Translations under genes and position numbers: made by a program
Shown: in pieces, positions 17,701-26,223 of the stretch
Numbering within the stretch: the stretch's first letter is position 1
How the letters are laid out: each line of letters opens with the position of its first letter
Assembly (NCBI GenBank): GCA_934899185.1
Contig: CAKXYI010000008.1
Coordinates: 1 to 64,000, forward strand
Direction: 5' to 3'
DNA from: an uncultured Lachnospiraceae bacterium
GTDB lineage: Bacteria; Bacillota; Clostridia; Lachnospirales; Lachnospiraceae
DNA length: 64,000 bases
Notes under the pieces: model-generated
The model's input: only the letters and a program-made list of their open reading frames with translations
Told to the model about the DNA's origin: nothing
Databases searched by the model: none

Positions 17701-18311
17701 TGGGAAATGTCAATGTCAATGCGATCGAGGAATATAAGGAAGTATCGGAACGATACAATTTCTTAAAAGGACAGCATGACGATCTGGTTGAGGCAGAGCA
17801 GACCCTGATGGGCATTATCGACGATCTGGATGAGGGCATGCGCAAACAGTTTACGGAAGGCTTTGCCGATATCCAAAGAGAGTTTGATAAGGCATTTAAA
17901 GAACTCTTTGGCGGTGGCAAAGGAACGCTGGAACTGGTCGAGGGTGAGGATATCCTTGAGACCGGCATCCGTATCATCGCACAGCCGCCGGGCAAGAAGT
18001 TGCAGAATATGATGCAGTTATCCGGTGGAGAGAAGTCATTGACAGCAATCGCACTCTTATTTGCTATCCAGAATTTAAAACCATCACCATTCTGTCTTTT
18101 GGACGAGATCGAGGCGGCATTGGATGACTCCAATGTAGGACGTTTTGCAAATTATTTGCATAAGTTGACGAAGAACACACAGTTTATTATCATTACTCAT
18201 AGAAGAGGGACGATGAATGCGGCAGACAGACTCTATGGTATTACTATGCAGGAAAAGGGTGTATCTGCACTGGTATCCGTCAACCTGATCGAAAATGATT
18301 TGGATGCATAA
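14751..18311 (+). CDS. smc: Chromosome segregation ATPase SMC
   Basis: 1186 residues. I chose ATG 14751 ([17 protein letters not shown]), with GGGGAAG just upstream, over an in-frame TTG at 14739. The N-terminal ATPase half has the Walker A GPNGSGKS (31-38). Long coiled coils flank a hinge at about 515-640 ([12 protein letters not shown] through GRVIVVD and GGSLSGGRF). The C-terminal half has the ABC signature LSGGEKSL (about 1090) and Walker [13 protein letters not shown] (about 1117). Works with ScpA/ScpB (not in the window) as condensin that compacts and segregates the nucleoid. Intact. Confidence 0.98.
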   Translation: MYLKSIEMYGFKSFANKIVFDFHNGITGIVGPNGSGKSNVSDAVRWVLGEQSAKQLRGASMQDVIFAGTENRKPLSYAYVAITMDNSDHLLPIDYEEVTIARRVYRSGESEYLLNGSPCRLKDVNELFYDTGIGKEGYSIIGQGQIERILSGKPEERRELFDEAVGIVKFKKRKAATVKKLEHERENLVRVNDILSELERQVGPLERQAENAKLFLKKKEELKALEVNMFLLEIQDMNRRLTEIEKNYQIAETQMTENKDKQEKIKEQYASLEEGLNAMDEQIQGIREEQSNTTLMKGKLENQIRILEEQIRFAESADENLSERKGTLEAEKKEYIRQKDAYETEKNQLQEQLEEVERRLASVRKFNDDLQADIKKYTDGIEQNNQAMMELLNSKGTIQSKEQRLDTMLEQINIRKAQLNQRLLQRKTEEEDLNERLERCQKEYKDAKSALDASKHKEEEYGHKAVEWKNKRREAQNRLTSSQDDYNKLSSKLEALKNIAERYDGYGNSIRKVMEQKDNNPGIIGVVSDLIHVEKKYEIAIETALSGNIQNIVTKDEATAKKMITYLKENRLGRATFLPLTSVSGKGFAKDKSILSDTGVLGLANELVEADAEYANVLSYLLGRVIVVDTVDHGIALAKKNHYSLHIVTLEGEYFSPGGSLSGGRFKNNSNLLGRNREIDDLEKKLASLRDEKKAAKDRIAEIETAQALLEADREENRSEMEQNALACNTAQIHLQRVQEQKSESQNAFSSLNTESEEMERQLRDIAAGKKEIERERTEAAQKEQFLKEQTKEYQKLLDEKTYMETSAARNVSEAQIEEASARQKVAFVMENCQRVASEIEKKDADIVRLVEEAKNGKEDANKKRGDIEEIKKTMIASDDNFAALEKRLKDALKQKDAMNQEYKGFFGQREEIADRISALDKEIYRLNSQREKLEEAINYQNTYMWEEYELTQRGAEKLRDPEYDNLEEMRRATSGVKDEIRRMGNVNVNAIEEYKEVSERYNFLKGQHDDLVEAEQTLMGIIDDLDEGMRKQFTEGFADIQREFDKAFKELFGGGKGTLELVEGEDILETGIRIIAQPPGKKLQNMMQLSGGEKSLTAIALLFAIQNLKPSPFCLLDEIEAALDDSNVGRFANYLHKLTKNTQFIIITHRRGTMNAADRLYGITMQEKGVSALVSVNLIENDLDA

Positions 18312-18322
18312 GGAGAGAGAAG

Positions 18323-19252
18323 ATGGCAGAAGGCGGATTTTTTAAACGATTACTGGCAGGACTTACCAAGACCAGAGATAATTTTGTCAAGAACATGGAT
18401 TATATTTTCCGTGGCTTTACCAATATTGACGATGAGTTTTATGAGGAACTCGAAGAAATCCTGATCATGGGTGATATCGGTGTTACCACGACGGAAAATA
18501 TCTTAGAAGATTTAAAGCGCAAGGTAAAAGAGCAAAAGATCAAGGAGCCAGCAGAGTGCAAGGAACTGCTCATAGAGAGCATCCGACAGCAGATGGATAT
18601 CGGGGAGGCGGCATATGAATTTGAAAACCGCACCTCGGTCGTTTTGGTAGTTGGAGTCAATGGCGTGGGCAAGACGACAACGATCGGTAAACTGGCTGCA
18701 AAGTTGCGCGCACAGAATAAAAAGGTACTGCTTGCGGCAGCCGATACTTTCCGTGCGGCGGCAGGCCAGCAGTTGAAAGAATGGGCGAACCGCTCTCAGG
18801 TGGATATGATCGGGGGACAGGAAGGAAGTGACCCGGCATCTGTTGTCTATGATGCTGTATCTGCGGCAAAGGCAAGAGGATGTGATGTGCTTTTGATTGA
18901 CACCGCAGGACGACTTCATAATAAGAAGAATCTCATGGAAGAACTGCGAAAGATCAACAATATCGTAGATCGAGAGTTCCCTGATGCATATCGTGAGACA
19001 CTGGTCGTCTTAGATGGTACGACCGGACAAAATGCTCTCAATCAGGCCAAGGAATTTTCAGAGGTCACCGACTTAAGCGGTATCGTGCTTACAAAGTTGG
19101 ACGGTACGGCTAAGGGCGGTATCGCAGTGGCAATCCAGGCAGAACTTGGCATACCGGTCAAGTATATCGGTGTCGGTGAGTCGATCGAGGATTTGGAGAA
19201 GTTTGATGCGGAAGAGTTTGTGAATGCATTGTTTTATACAGAAGAGCAGTGA
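18323..19252 (+). CDS. ftsY: Signal recognition particle receptor FtsY
   Basis: 309 residues, the short Gram-positive form without a long acidic N-terminal domain. Residues 1-90 are the helical N domain; the GTPase G domain follows with VGVNGVGKTTTIGKLA (G1), DTAGRLHNKKNL (G3) and TKLDGTAKGG (G4). Docks Ffh-ribosome complexes at the membrane. ATG 18323 follows AAGGAGAGAG. It is 11 bases after smc, a conserved pair. Confidence 0.98.
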   Translation: MAEGGFFKRLLAGLTKTRDNFVKNMDYIFRGFTNIDDEFYEELEEILIMGDIGVTTTENILEDLKRKVKEQKIKEPAECKELLIESIRQQMDIGEAAYEFENRTSVVLVVGVNGVGKTTTIGKLAAKLRAQNKKVLLAAADTFRAAAGQQLKEWANRSQVDMIGGQEGSDPASVVYDAVSAAKARGCDVLLIDTAGRLHNKKNLMEELRKINNIVDREFPDAYRETLVVLDGTTGQNALNQAKEFSEVTDLSGIVLTKLDGTAKGGIAVAIQAELGIPVKYIGVGESIEDLEKFDAEEFVNALFYTEEQ

Positions 19253-19263
19253 AGGAGAAAAAG

Positions 19264-20475
19264 ATGTTGACATTAGAAAAGTTTGAAGAAGCAAGTAAGA
19301 TCGTTAGCGAAGTCACTTTGGAGACCAAGTTGATCTATAGTGATTTCCTGAGCGAAAAGTGTGGAAACAGTGTTTATCTGAAACCGGAAAATATGCAGTT
19401 GACCGGAGCTTATAAGGTAAGAGGCGCTTACTATAAGATCAGTACATTGACAGCAGAAGAAAGAAAGAAGGGGCTGATTACAGCGTCTGCAGGTAACCAT
19501 GCACAGGGTGTTGCATATGCCGCAAAGAAATTCGGAGCAAAGGCAACGATCGTTATGCCGACCACAACACCCCTTATCAAGGTAAACCGTACCAAGAATT
19601 TAGGTGCAGAAGTTGTCCTTTATGGCGATGTCTATGATGAGGCATGTGCAAAGGCTTACGAACTGGCAGACGAGCATGGATATACTTTTATCCATCCTTT
19701 TGATGATCTGGCAGTTGCAACAGGACAGGGCACGATCGCCATGGAGATCTTTAAGGAGTTACCACTGGTAGAATATATTCTGGTTCCGATCGGTGGCGGC
19801 GGACTTGCTACCGGTGTATCTACGCTGGCAAAACTTTTAAATCCAAAGATCAAGGTGATCGGTGTAGAGCCGGCAGGAGCAAACTGTATGCAGGCATCTA
19901 TCAAAAACGGAAAAGTCACAACTCTTCCGACAGTCAATACGATCGCAGACGGTACAGCTGTAAAGACACCGGGAAGCAATATTTTCCCATATATTCAGAA
20001 AAACTTAGACGATATCATTACAGTTGAGGATGATGAACTGATCGCAGCCTTTTTGGATATGGTAGAAAATCACAAGATGGTCGTAGAAAATTCAGGACTG
20101 CTTACCGTGGCAGCCTTAAACAAATTAAATGTCAAGGGAAAGCGTGTGGTTTCTATCCTCAGTGGCGGTAATATGGACGTTATCACCATGTCATCTGTCG
20201 TTCAGCAGGGCTTGATTTTTAGAGACCGTATCTTTACCGTATCCGTATTGCTTCCGGACAAGCCGGGCGAACTTGCAAGAGTCGCAGAGACGATTGCAGG
20301 GGTACAGGGCAATGTTATCAAATTGGAGCATAACCAGTTTGTAACAACCAACCGTAATGCAGCCGTAGAACTTCGCATCACCTTGGAGGCATTTGGCACA
20401 GATCATAAGAGTCAGATCTTAGATGCCCTCGAAAAGGGCGGATATCAGCCAAAGATTGTGAGAACGAGTTTGTAA
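19264..20475 (+). CDS. ilvA: Threonine ammonia-lyase (threonine dehydratase) with ACT domain
   Basis: 403 residues from ATG 19264. AAGGAG at 19252-19257 overlaps the ftsY stop; an in-frame GTG at 19249 is less likely. Deaminates threonine to 2-oxobutyrate, feeding isoleucine synthesis or catabolism. The PLP lysine is Lys51 in LTGAYKVRGAYY; the phosphate loop is GGGGLATG; SAGNHAQG binds substrate. Residues about 325-403 form one ACT-like regulatory domain (VLLPDKPGELARVAE), the length of TdcB-like forms rather than E. coli IlvA. It sits between the SRP receptor and SRP54 genes, an odd metabolic insertion in that cluster. Confidence 0.93.
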   Translation: MLTLEKFEEASKIVSEVTLETKLIYSDFLSEKCGNSVYLKPENMQLTGAYKVRGAYYKISTLTAEERKKGLITASAGNHAQGVAYAAKKFGAKATIVMPTTTPLIKVNRTKNLGAEVVLYGDVYDEACAKAYELADEHGYTFIHPFDDLAVATGQGTIAMEIFKELPLVEYILVPIGGGGLATGVSTLAKLLNPKIKVIGVEPAGANCMQASIKNGKVTTLPTVNTIADGTAVKTPGSNIFPYIQKNLDDIITVEDDELIAAFLDMVENHKMVVENSGLLTVAALNKLNVKGKRVVSILSGGNMDVITMSSVVQQGLIFRDRIFTVSVLLPDKPGELARVAETIAGVQGNVIKLEHNQFVTTNRNAAVELRITLEAFGTDHKSQILDALEKGGYQPKIVRTSL

Positions 20476-20480
20476 GAACA

Positions 20481-20520
20481 AAAGCAGGTGTCAAGAAAAA
20501 ATGCTTGACACCTGCTTTTT
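20481..20520 (+). terminator. ilvA terminator, whose 3' arm holds the next promoter's -35
   Basis: A 15-bp perfect stem: AAAGCAGGTGTCAAG (20481-20495) pairs with CTTGACACCTGCTTT (20504-20518), then more T. TTGACA at 20505-20510 in the 3' arm is at the same time the -35 box for ylxM-ffh. Confidence 0.93.
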
Positions 20521-20533
20521 GCTATAGTATATT
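20505..20533 (+). promoter_or_regulatory. ylxM-ffh promoter nested in the ilvA terminator
   Basis: TTGACA (20505-20510), 17-base spacer, TATATT (20528-20533). The start of transcription would fall near 20540, only about 9 bases before the ylxM ATG, which would give a very short leader that may begin within the GAGGTG ribosome site. Confidence 0.7.
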
Positions 20534-20548
20534 ATACGAGGTGATGAA

Positions 20549-20893
20549 ATGAACGATAAGATTGAGCAGGGAGATCTTTATGATTTCTATGGTGAACTTT
20601 TAAACGATCATCAGAGAAGCATCTATGAAGATTTCGTACTAAATGACCTGTCTTTGGGAGAGATCGCGACCGATCGGGGCATCAGCCGTCAGGCGGTGCA
20701 TGATGTGATCAAGCGATCCACCCGCACATTAGAAGAATATGAGGACAAGTTACATCTGATTGAAAAGTTTGTTCATATCAGAGACAAAGTGAGGACGATC
20801 GATACTTTGGTCCACGCTACCGATCAACATTCTGTGGAAGAGATCTTATCACAGATCACAGTCATATCCAACGATATCCTAGAGGAGTTATAA
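20549..20893 (+). CDS. ylxM: YlxM-type helix-turn-helix protein of the SRP operon
   Basis: 114 residues, the UPF0122 family found just before ffh in Firmicutes. Residues 15-70 form a sigma-70 region 4-like helix-turn-helix (LNDLSLGEIATDRGISRQAVHDVIKR). In streptococci YlxM binds SRP components and modulates FtsY/Ffh activity. ATG 20549 follows GAGGTGATG. It ends one base before the ffh start codon's preceding base, so the two are tightly coupled. Confidence 0.9.
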   Translation: MNDKIEQGDLYDFYGELLNDHQRSIYEDFVLNDLSLGEIATDRGISRQAVHDVIKRSTRTLEEYEDKLHLIEKFVHIRDKVRTIDTLVHATDQHSVEEILSQITVISNDILEEL

Positions 20894-20894
20894 G

Positions 20895-22247
20895 ATGGCA
20901 TTTGAGAGTCTTTCAGACAAATTACAAAATGTATTCAAGAACCTTCGTGGTAAGGGACGTCTGAGCGAAGAAGATGTCAAGGCTGCTCTTAAGGAAGTCA
21001 AGATGGCACTCTTAGAGGCAGATGTCAATTTCAAAGTCGTTAAGAACTTTGTTAAGACTGTTCAGGAGCGTGCGATCGGCGCGGATGTGATGAACGGTCT
21101 GAATCCGGGACAGATGGTCATCAAGATCGTAAATGAAGAACTTACGAATCTGATGGGATCCGAGACGACGGAGATCGCTTATCGTCCGGGGCAGCAGATT
21201 ACGGTCATCATGATGGTAGGTCTGCAGGGTGCCGGTAAAACGACTACGACTGCCAAGTTGGCAGGTCATGTGAAGAAAAAGGGCAAGAAGCCGCTTTTGG
21301 TTGCCTGTGATGTATATCGTCCGGCTGCCATTACCCAGTTGCAGATCAACGGGGAAAAACAGGGCGTACCGGTATTTGCCATGGGAGATAAGAACAAGCC
21401 GGCAGATATTGCAAAGGCATCCATTGAGCATGCCAAGAAAAATGGCTTTAATGTTGTGATTCTTGATACCGCAGGTCGACTACATATCGATGAGGGCATG
21501 ATGGATGAGTTGGTAGAGATCAAGGAATCCGTAGATGTGGCACAGACGCTTTTGGTTGTCGATGCCATGACCGGACAGGATGCTGTCAATGTAGCAGGTA
21601 CTTTCGATGAGAAGATCGGTATTGATGGTGTTGTTCTTACAAAGTTGGATGGAGATACCAGAGGTGGTGCGGCACTTTCCATTCGTGCCGTGACAGGTAA
21701 GCCGATCCTTTTCTGTGGGATGGGAGAGAAACTGGACGATCTGGAACAGTTTTATCCGGATCGAATGGCATCTCGTATCCTTGGCATGGGTGATGTGCTT
21801 TCTCTGATCGAAAAGGCAGAGGCATCCATTGATGAGGAAAAGGCAAAAGACTTATCCCGCAAGATGCGCAAGGCAGAGTTTGATTATAATGATTATCTTG
21901 ACTCTATGGCGCAGATGAAGAAAATGGGCGGTATCGGCAGTGTGCTTGGTATGATGCCGGGGATGATCCCGGGCATGAACAGTGCGCAGGTTTCACAGTT
22001 AGAGGGAGCCATTGATGACAAAAAGATGGCTCATATCGAGGCAATTATCCTTTCGATGACACCGGAGGAGAGAGCCAATCCAAAACTTATGAATCCGAGT
22101 CGCAAAAAGCGACTGGCAAGAGGTGCCGGTGTTGACATTGCAGAAGTCAACCGTTTCATCAAACAGTTCGATCAGACGAAAAAGATGATGAAAAAAATGC
22201 CGGGCATGATGGGTGGTAAAAGAGGAAGAATGAAATTTCCTTTTTAA
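20895..22247 (+). CDS. ffh: Signal recognition particle protein SRP54 (Ffh)
   Basis: 450 residues. Binds signal sequences and 4.5S/6S-like SRP RNA and delivers ribosomes to FtsY. N domain 1-90; G domain with GLQGAGKT (109-116), DTAGRLHIDEGMM and TKLDGDTRGG; Met-rich M domain from about 325 (GMMPGMIPGMNSA, then KKMMKKMPGMM at the end) that binds RNA and signal peptides. ATG 20895 directly follows the ylxM stop. Complete. The SRP RNA gene was not found in this window. Confidence 0.98.
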   Translation: MAFESLSDKLQNVFKNLRGKGRLSEEDVKAALKEVKMALLEADVNFKVVKNFVKTVQERAIGADVMNGLNPGQMVIKIVNEELTNLMGSETTEIAYRPGQQITVIMMVGLQGAGKTTTTAKLAGHVKKKGKKPLLVACDVYRPAAITQLQINGEKQGVPVFAMGDKNKPADIAKASIEHAKKNGFNVVILDTAGRLHIDEGMMDELVEIKESVDVAQTLLVVDAMTGQDAVNVAGTFDEKIGIDGVVLTKLDGDTRGGAALSIRAVTGKPILFCGMGEKLDDLEQFYPDRMASRILGMGDVLSLIEKAEASIDEEKAKDLSRKMRKAEFDYNDYLDSMAQMKKMGGIGSVLGMMPGMIPGMNSAQVSQLEGAIDDKKMAHIEAIILSMTPEERANPKLMNPSRKKRLARGAGVDIAEVNRFIKQFDQTKKMMKKMPGMMGGKRGRMKFPF

Positions 22248-22289
22248 CAACATAAATTTATAATTTTAATTTCTTAGGAGGAAAACAAA

Positions 22290-22535
22290 ATGGCAGTAAA
22301 GATTAGATTAAGAAGAATGGGACAGAAGAAGAATCCTTTCTACAGAATCGTAGTAGCAGATTCCAGATCACCTAGAGATGGTAAGTGTATCGAGGAGATC
22401 GGAACATACGATCCAAATCAGGATCCTTCCGCATATCATGTAAACGAAGAGTTGGCAAAGAAGTGGCTCGCTAACGGAGCACAGCCAACAGAGACTGTAG
22501 CAAGAATTTTCAAGCAGGCTGGTATTGAGAAATAA
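22290..22535 (+). CDS. rpsP: 30S ribosomal protein S16
   Basis: 81 residues starting [24 protein letters not shown], the S16 signature. Early-binding small-subunit assembly protein. ATG 22290 is preceded by AGGAGG at 22276-22281. First of the rpsP-khpA-rimM-trmD-rplS ribosome set, 42 bases after ffh. Confidence 0.98.
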   Translation: MAVKIRLRRMGQKKNPFYRIVVADSRSPRDGKCIEEIGTYDPNQDPSAYHVNEELAKKWLANGAQPTETVARIFKQAGIEK

Positions 22536-22574
22536 TCCATAAAAACAGGCATTGAAAGAACGAGGTATTAGGTG

Positions 22575-22802
22575 ATGAAAGAATTAGTTGAAGTAATTGC
22601 AAAGTCACTGGTAGATTACCCGGAGGAAGTTGTTGTTACAGAAACAGAAAATGACAAGACCATTGTTGTTGAGTTACATGTGGCTTCATCAGATATGGGC
22701 AAGGTAATCGGCAAGCAGGGACGTATTGCAAAAGCAATCCGTTCCGTAGTGAAGGCAGCAGCCTCAAAGTCGGATAAAAAAGTCGTTGTAGATATTGTAT
22801 AA
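22575..22802 (+). CDS. khpA: KH-domain RNA-binding protein KhpA (YlqC)
   Basis: 75 residues; start at ATG 22575 or the adjacent GTG 22572. A single KH domain with the GxxG loop in VIGKQGRIAKAIR. It binds RNA, usually with KhpB/Jag, and affects cell division and length in Gram-positives. Conserved between rpsP and rimM. Followed by a hairpin that may attenuate the operon. Confidence 0.93.
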   Translation: MKELVEVIAKSLVDYPEEVVVTETENDKTIVVELHVASSDMGKVIGKQGRIAKAIRSVVKAAASKSDKKVVVDIV

Positions 22803-22807
22803 GACTA

Positions 22808-22849
22808 AAATCCCTAATTGCCATGCAAATGTGTGGCGGTTGGGGATTT
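22808..22849 (+). terminator. Intra-operon hairpin between khpA and rimM
   Basis: A 16-bp stem with three G.T wobbles: 22808-22823 (starting AAATCCCTAATT) pairs with 22834-22849, 10-base loop. TTCTT follows. It looks like a weak terminator or RNA-processing site that would lower rimM-trmD relative to rpsP-khpA. Confidence 0.6.
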
Positions 22850-22884
22850 CTTCTTATATAACAGAGCATTTTTTGGAGAGAAGT

Positions 22885-23397
22885 ATGGATTTATATCAGG
22901 TAGGGGCGATCACACAGACGCATGGAGTTCGGGGCGAGGTCAAGGTATTTCCTATGACGGATGATGTGATGCGCTTCAAAAATATGAAAGATCTGATCCT
23001 GGATACCGGTCGTCAGCAGATCACGCTGGAGGTGACTTCGGCGAGACCGCAGAAAAATCTGGTGATCTTAAAGTTCAAGGGCTATGACAGCATCAATGAT
23101 GTAGAAAAGTACAAGGGTGCTAAGTTATATGTGACCAAGGAAAACCGGGTCGCATGCCAGAAAAATGAGTATTTCATTGCAGACCTGATCGGTCTTTCAG
23201 TTGTTACAGAAGAAGGACAGGCACTCGGAACTCTGACCGATGTGATCACAACAGGCGCCAATGATGTCTATGTGGTTGAGATGTCGTCTGGCAAGGAAGT
23301 TCTGCTTCCTGCCATCCACGATTGTATTCTGAATGTAGACGATGAAGAAGGAAAAATGACCGTTCATCTCTTGGACGGACTGTTAGAAGAGGAGTAA
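22885..23397 (+). CDS. rimM: Ribosome maturation factor RimM
   Basis: 170 residues. Start chosen at ATG 22885 (MDLYQVGAITQTHGVRGEV), with TTGGAG upstream; a longer frame back to 22795 overlaps khpA and is not family-like. N-terminal RimM domain (VGAITQTHGVRGEVKV) and C-terminal PRC barrel (NDVYVVEMSSGKEVLLPAI). Assists 30S head assembly and binds S19. Directly followed by trmD. Confidence 0.96.
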   Translation: MDLYQVGAITQTHGVRGEVKVFPMTDDVMRFKNMKDLILDTGRQQITLEVTSARPQKNLVILKFKGYDSINDVEKYKGAKLYVTKENRVACQKNEYFIADLIGLSVVTEEGQALGTLTDVITTGANDVYVVEMSSGKEVLLPAIHDCILNVDDEEGKMTVHLLDGLLEEE

Positions 23398-23399
23398 AC

Positions 23400-24134
23400 G
23401 TGAAGTTTTTTGTTTTAACCCTATTCCCGGATATGGTCATGCAGGGCTTAAATACCAGCATTATCGGCAGGGCGGTTCAAAAAGATCTCTTGTCCATAGA
23501 GGCGGTCAATATCCGTGATTTTACACTGGATAAGCATAAAAAGGTGGACGATTATCCTTATGGCGGCGGTGCGGGCATGGTCATGCAGGCCCAGCCGATC
23601 TACGATGCATGGAAGTCTGTCATCGATCGTGTGAAAGGCAGTGTACGAACCATCTATCTGACCCCTCAGGGAAAGACTTTTGTGCAGGCGGACGCAAAGA
23701 AACTGGCGGGCGAGGAGAATATCATCCTGCTCTGTGGTCATTATGAGGGTGTAGATGAACGCGTGCTGGAGGAAATCGTGACAGATTATATGTCAATCGG
23801 TGATTTTGTCCTGACCGGCGGGGAACTTCCCGCCATGGTCATTGTCGATGCTATTTCTCGTATGGTGCCGGGCGTGCTTTCAAATGGAGACTCCAAGGAG
23901 ACGGAGAGTTTTGAAAACAACCTTCTGGAATATCCGCAGTATTCCAGACCGGAGGAGTGGAAGGGGAAAAAAGTACCGCCAATCCTTTTGTCGGGAGATC
24001 ATGCCAAAGTGGATATCTGGCGGCATGAACAATCTCTGCTCCGCACAAAACAGAGACGACCGGATCTTCTGGCAGTAGCGGATCTTTCAAAAAAAGATCG
24101 GGAATTTTTAGAAAAGTGTAAGGAAATAGAATAA
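23400..24134 (+). CDS. trmD: tRNA (guanine37-N1)-methyltransferase TrmD
   Basis: 244 residues; GTG start at 23400, 2 bases after the rimM stop. Methylates G37 next to proline, leucine and arginine anticodons, preventing +1 frameshifts. SPOUT knot fold: LFPDMVMQGL at the start, PYGGGAGMVMQ, then the SAM-binding knot ILLCGHYEGVDERV and SIGDFVLTGGELPAM. Intact. Confidence 0.98.
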   Translation: MKFFVLTLFPDMVMQGLNTSIIGRAVQKDLLSIEAVNIRDFTLDKHKKVDDYPYGGGAGMVMQAQPIYDAWKSVIDRVKGSVRTIYLTPQGKTFVQADAKKLAGEENIILLCGHYEGVDERVLEEIVTDYMSIGDFVLTGGELPAMVIVDAISRMVPGVLSNGDSKETESFENNLLEYPQYSRPEEWKGKKVPPILLSGDHAKVDIWRHEQSLLRTKQRRPDLLAVADLSKKDREFLEKCKEIE

Positions 24135-24138
24135 ATGC

Positions 24139-24167
24139 TTGCCTTTTATGCAGGTTTATGATATTAT
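24139..24167 (+). promoter_or_regulatory. rplS promoter
   Basis: TTGCCT (24139-24144), 17 bases, TATTAT (24162-24167), immediately after trmD. It would give rplS an independent transcript with a leader of about 70 bases. Confidence 0.6.
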
Positions 24168-24174
24168 CAACGAG

Positions 24175-24246
24175 TTGTGAAAAGAGATGGTCCTCTGGTA
24201 CGCATGTATTAAGAACGTCAAGATAATTTAATTAGGAGGTCACAAA
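24175..24246 (+). promoter_or_regulatory. Candidate structured leader of rplS
   Basis: About 70 untranslated bases between the rplS promoter and its start. Small complementary segments exist (AGAG/CTCT near 24185-24197, TAC/GTA around 24200). Many Firmicutes carry an autoregulatory L19 leader here; position and length fit, but I cannot verify the consensus by eye. Confidence 0.35.
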
Positions 24247-24600
24247 ATGAACGCAAATGAAATCATCAAGAACATTGAAGCAGAACAGTTAAAGTCTGAA
24301 GTAGACGAGTTTCACGTAGGTGATACTGTTAGAGTACACGCTAAGATCAAAGAGGGTAACCGTGAAAGAATTCAGGTATTCGAAGGTACCGTTCTTAAGA
24401 GACAGGGTGGAAGCAATCGTGAGACATTTACTGTTAGAAAGTTCTCTAACGGTGTTGGAGTAGAAAAGACATGGCCACTTCATAGCCCTAATGTTGAGAA
24501 GATCGAAGTTGTACGTCGTGGTAAGGTAAGACGTGCTAAACTTAACTACTTAAGAGATCGTATCGGTAAGAAGGCTAAGGTCAAAGAATTAGTTCAGTAG
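24247..24600 (+). CDS. rplS: 50S ribosomal protein L19
   Basis: 117 residues: [24 protein letters not shown] is partly visible as the L19 core, with FTVRK and the C-terminal [16 protein letters not shown]. Sits at the 30S-50S interface. ATG 24247 follows AGGAGG at 24234-24239. Ends the ribosome-related block with a strong terminator. Confidence 0.98.
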   Translation: MNANEIIKNIEAEQLKSEVDEFHVGDTVRVHAKIKEGNRERIQVFEGTVLKRQGGSNRETFTVRKFSNGVGVEKTWPLHSPNVEKIEVVRRGKVRRAKLNYLRDRIGKKAKVKELVQ

Positions 24601-24615
24601 TAAGACCAGAAGAGA

Positions 24616-24647
24616 GAGCAACCACAAAGGTGGTTGTTCTTTTTTTT
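24616..24647 (+). terminator. Terminator after rplS
   Basis: GAGCAACCAC (24616-24625) pairs with GTGGTTGTTC (24630-24639, one G.T), 4-base loop, followed by eight T. Confidence 0.93.
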
Positions 24648-24714
24648 CATATCGTGTATAGTAATATAGGATTGGTATGTATCCGATAAATGAGATATGA
24701 TAATAGGATGAATT

Positions 24715-25344
24715 ATGAATAAAAGACAAATTATACATATGACGAGGCAGATGGGGAAAAAGATAGGTATCGGCAGAAGCGGGCTGAATTTCCGCCGTCG
24801 TCGTCGCAAGATACAAGGTGAAAAAGTTCGCTATGTCAGTATTTGGATCGTAGAAATCTTAGCCGTTATCGCCTTAGCTTTTCTTGTTACCTTAGGCTAT
24901 GGCAAAAGGATCTCCTGCTCGGGAGAATCCATGACACCGGCAGTGGCTGAAAATGGCAGTGTTCTGGTCGATCGTGTGGCATACCACATCCGGTCGCCGA
25001 AAAAAGGAGATGTCGTGGCATTTACACCAAAGGGCAATACCAGTGCCAATGATAACGTCAAGCGTATTGTGGCGGTGCCGGGAGATACGGTGCAGATCAA
25101 AAATGGCAGACTCTATGTTAATGGGACAGTTACAAACCTCAAACAGACCGGATTGTCGATCAAGGATGCCGGACGGGCTGAGACGGAGATCACCTTAGGA
25201 GACAATGAGTATTTTGTGCTGGGGGACAATGTCAACAATAGTGAGGACAGTCGTTACGAATCCATCGGCAATGTGACACGCAAGGAAATGATAGGAAAGG
25301 TATGGTTCTGTTTATCCTTCAAGGGATTCGGACCGGTAAACTAG
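24715..25344 (+). CDS. lepB: Signal peptidase I with Arg-rich cytoplasmic tail
   Basis: 209 residues. Cleaves signal peptides at the outer face of the membrane by a Ser/Lys dyad: Ser72 in GESMTPA and Lys116 in NDNVKRIVAVPGD. Box E is FVLGDNVNNSEDSR. One transmembrane helix at about 43-62. The roughly 40-residue cytoplasmic tail is very basic, including RRRRRK at 28-33, which is unusual. ATG 24715 is preceded by AGGATG. A second lepB lies at 26224 and rbgA between them. Confidence 0.93.
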   Translation: MNKRQIIHMTRQMGKKIGIGRSGLNFRRRRRKIQGEKVRYVSIWIVEILAVIALAFLVTLGYGKRISCSGESMTPAVAENGSVLVDRVAYHIRSPKKGDVVAFTPKGNTSANDNVKRIVAVPGDTVQIKNGRLYVNGTVTNLKQTGLSIKDAGRAETEITLGDNEYFVLGDNVNNSEDSRYESIGNVTRKEMIGKVWFCLSFKGFGPVN

Positions 25345-25352
25345 GAGCAGAT

Positions 25353-26222
25353 ATGGAATTTCAATGGTACCCGGGTCATATGACCAAGGCAAAAAGACAG
25401 ATGCAGGAAGACATCAAACTGATCGATCTGGTGATCGAACTGGTGGATGCCAGAATACCTCTGAGCAGCCGCAATCCGGATATAGATGAACTGGGCAAGC
25501 AGAAGGCAAGACTGATCTTACTGAATAAGGCAGATCTGGCAGATCCTAAGGTGACAGCGGGCTGGAAAACGTATTTTCAGGACAAAGGATATTTTGTTGT
25601 GACCTTAGATTCTCGCAACCGGAAAGGTATGAAGGAGGTAACACAGGTTGTTATGGATGCCTGTGCCAAAAAGATCGAACGAGACCGGGCGAGAGGAATC
25701 AAGAACCGACCGGTACGTGCTATGGTCGTAGGTATTCCAAATGTAGGAAAGTCAACCTTTATCAATTCCTATGCCGGAAAAGCCTGCGCCAAGACCGGCA
25801 ATAAGCCGGGTGTTACCAAGGGCAAGCAATGGATACGTCTCAATAAAAACGTTGAGTTGCTCGATACGCCGGGAATCTTATGGCCAAAGTTTGAGGATCA
25901 GACCGTTGGATTGCATCTGGCATGCATCGGCTCGATCAAAGATGAACTTTTGCAGACAGAAGAACTCGCTTTAGAACTCTGCAAGATCTTAAAGGACAAG
26001 TATCCGGGGGCTCTGGCAGGGCGTTATCAGATTGATGAGACGAAAGAGGTTCTTACTTTCTTAGAGCAGATTGCTGAGAATCGGAATTGTCGTTCAAAGG
26101 GAAACCAGTTGGATTACAGCAAGGCAGCTCTGTTGGTGATTGATGATTTCCGCAGCGGAACGATCGGCAAGATTTCCCTGGAATTTCCGGAGAAAATAAA
26201 AAAGGAAGAGATGGAAGTATAA
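25353..26222 (+). CDS. rbgA: Ribosome biogenesis GTPase RbgA (YlqF)
   Basis: 289 residues from ATG 25353 (MEFQWYPGHMTKAKR) with TAGGAG at 25342-25347; the frame extends further upstream inside lepB but without homology. Circularly permuted GTPase: G4 NKADL (58-62) precedes G1 GIPNVGKS (127-134) and G3 DTPG (171-174). Required for late 50S maturation, including L16 incorporation. Conserved neighbour of rplS, lepB and rnhB in Firmicutes. Confidence 0.96.
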   Translation: MEFQWYPGHMTKAKRQMQEDIKLIDLVIELVDARIPLSSRNPDIDELGKQKARLILLNKADLADPKVTAGWKTYFQDKGYFVVTLDSRNRKGMKEVTQVVMDACAKKIERDRARGIKNRPVRAMVVGIPNVGKSTFINSYAGKACAKTGNKPGVTKGKQWIRLNKNVELLDTPGILWPKFEDQTVGLHLACIGSIKDELLQTEELALELCKILKDKYPGALAGRYQIDETKEVLTFLEQIAENRNCRSKGNQLDYSKAALLVIDDFRSGTIGKISLEFPEKIKKEEMEV

Positions 26223-26223
26223 A

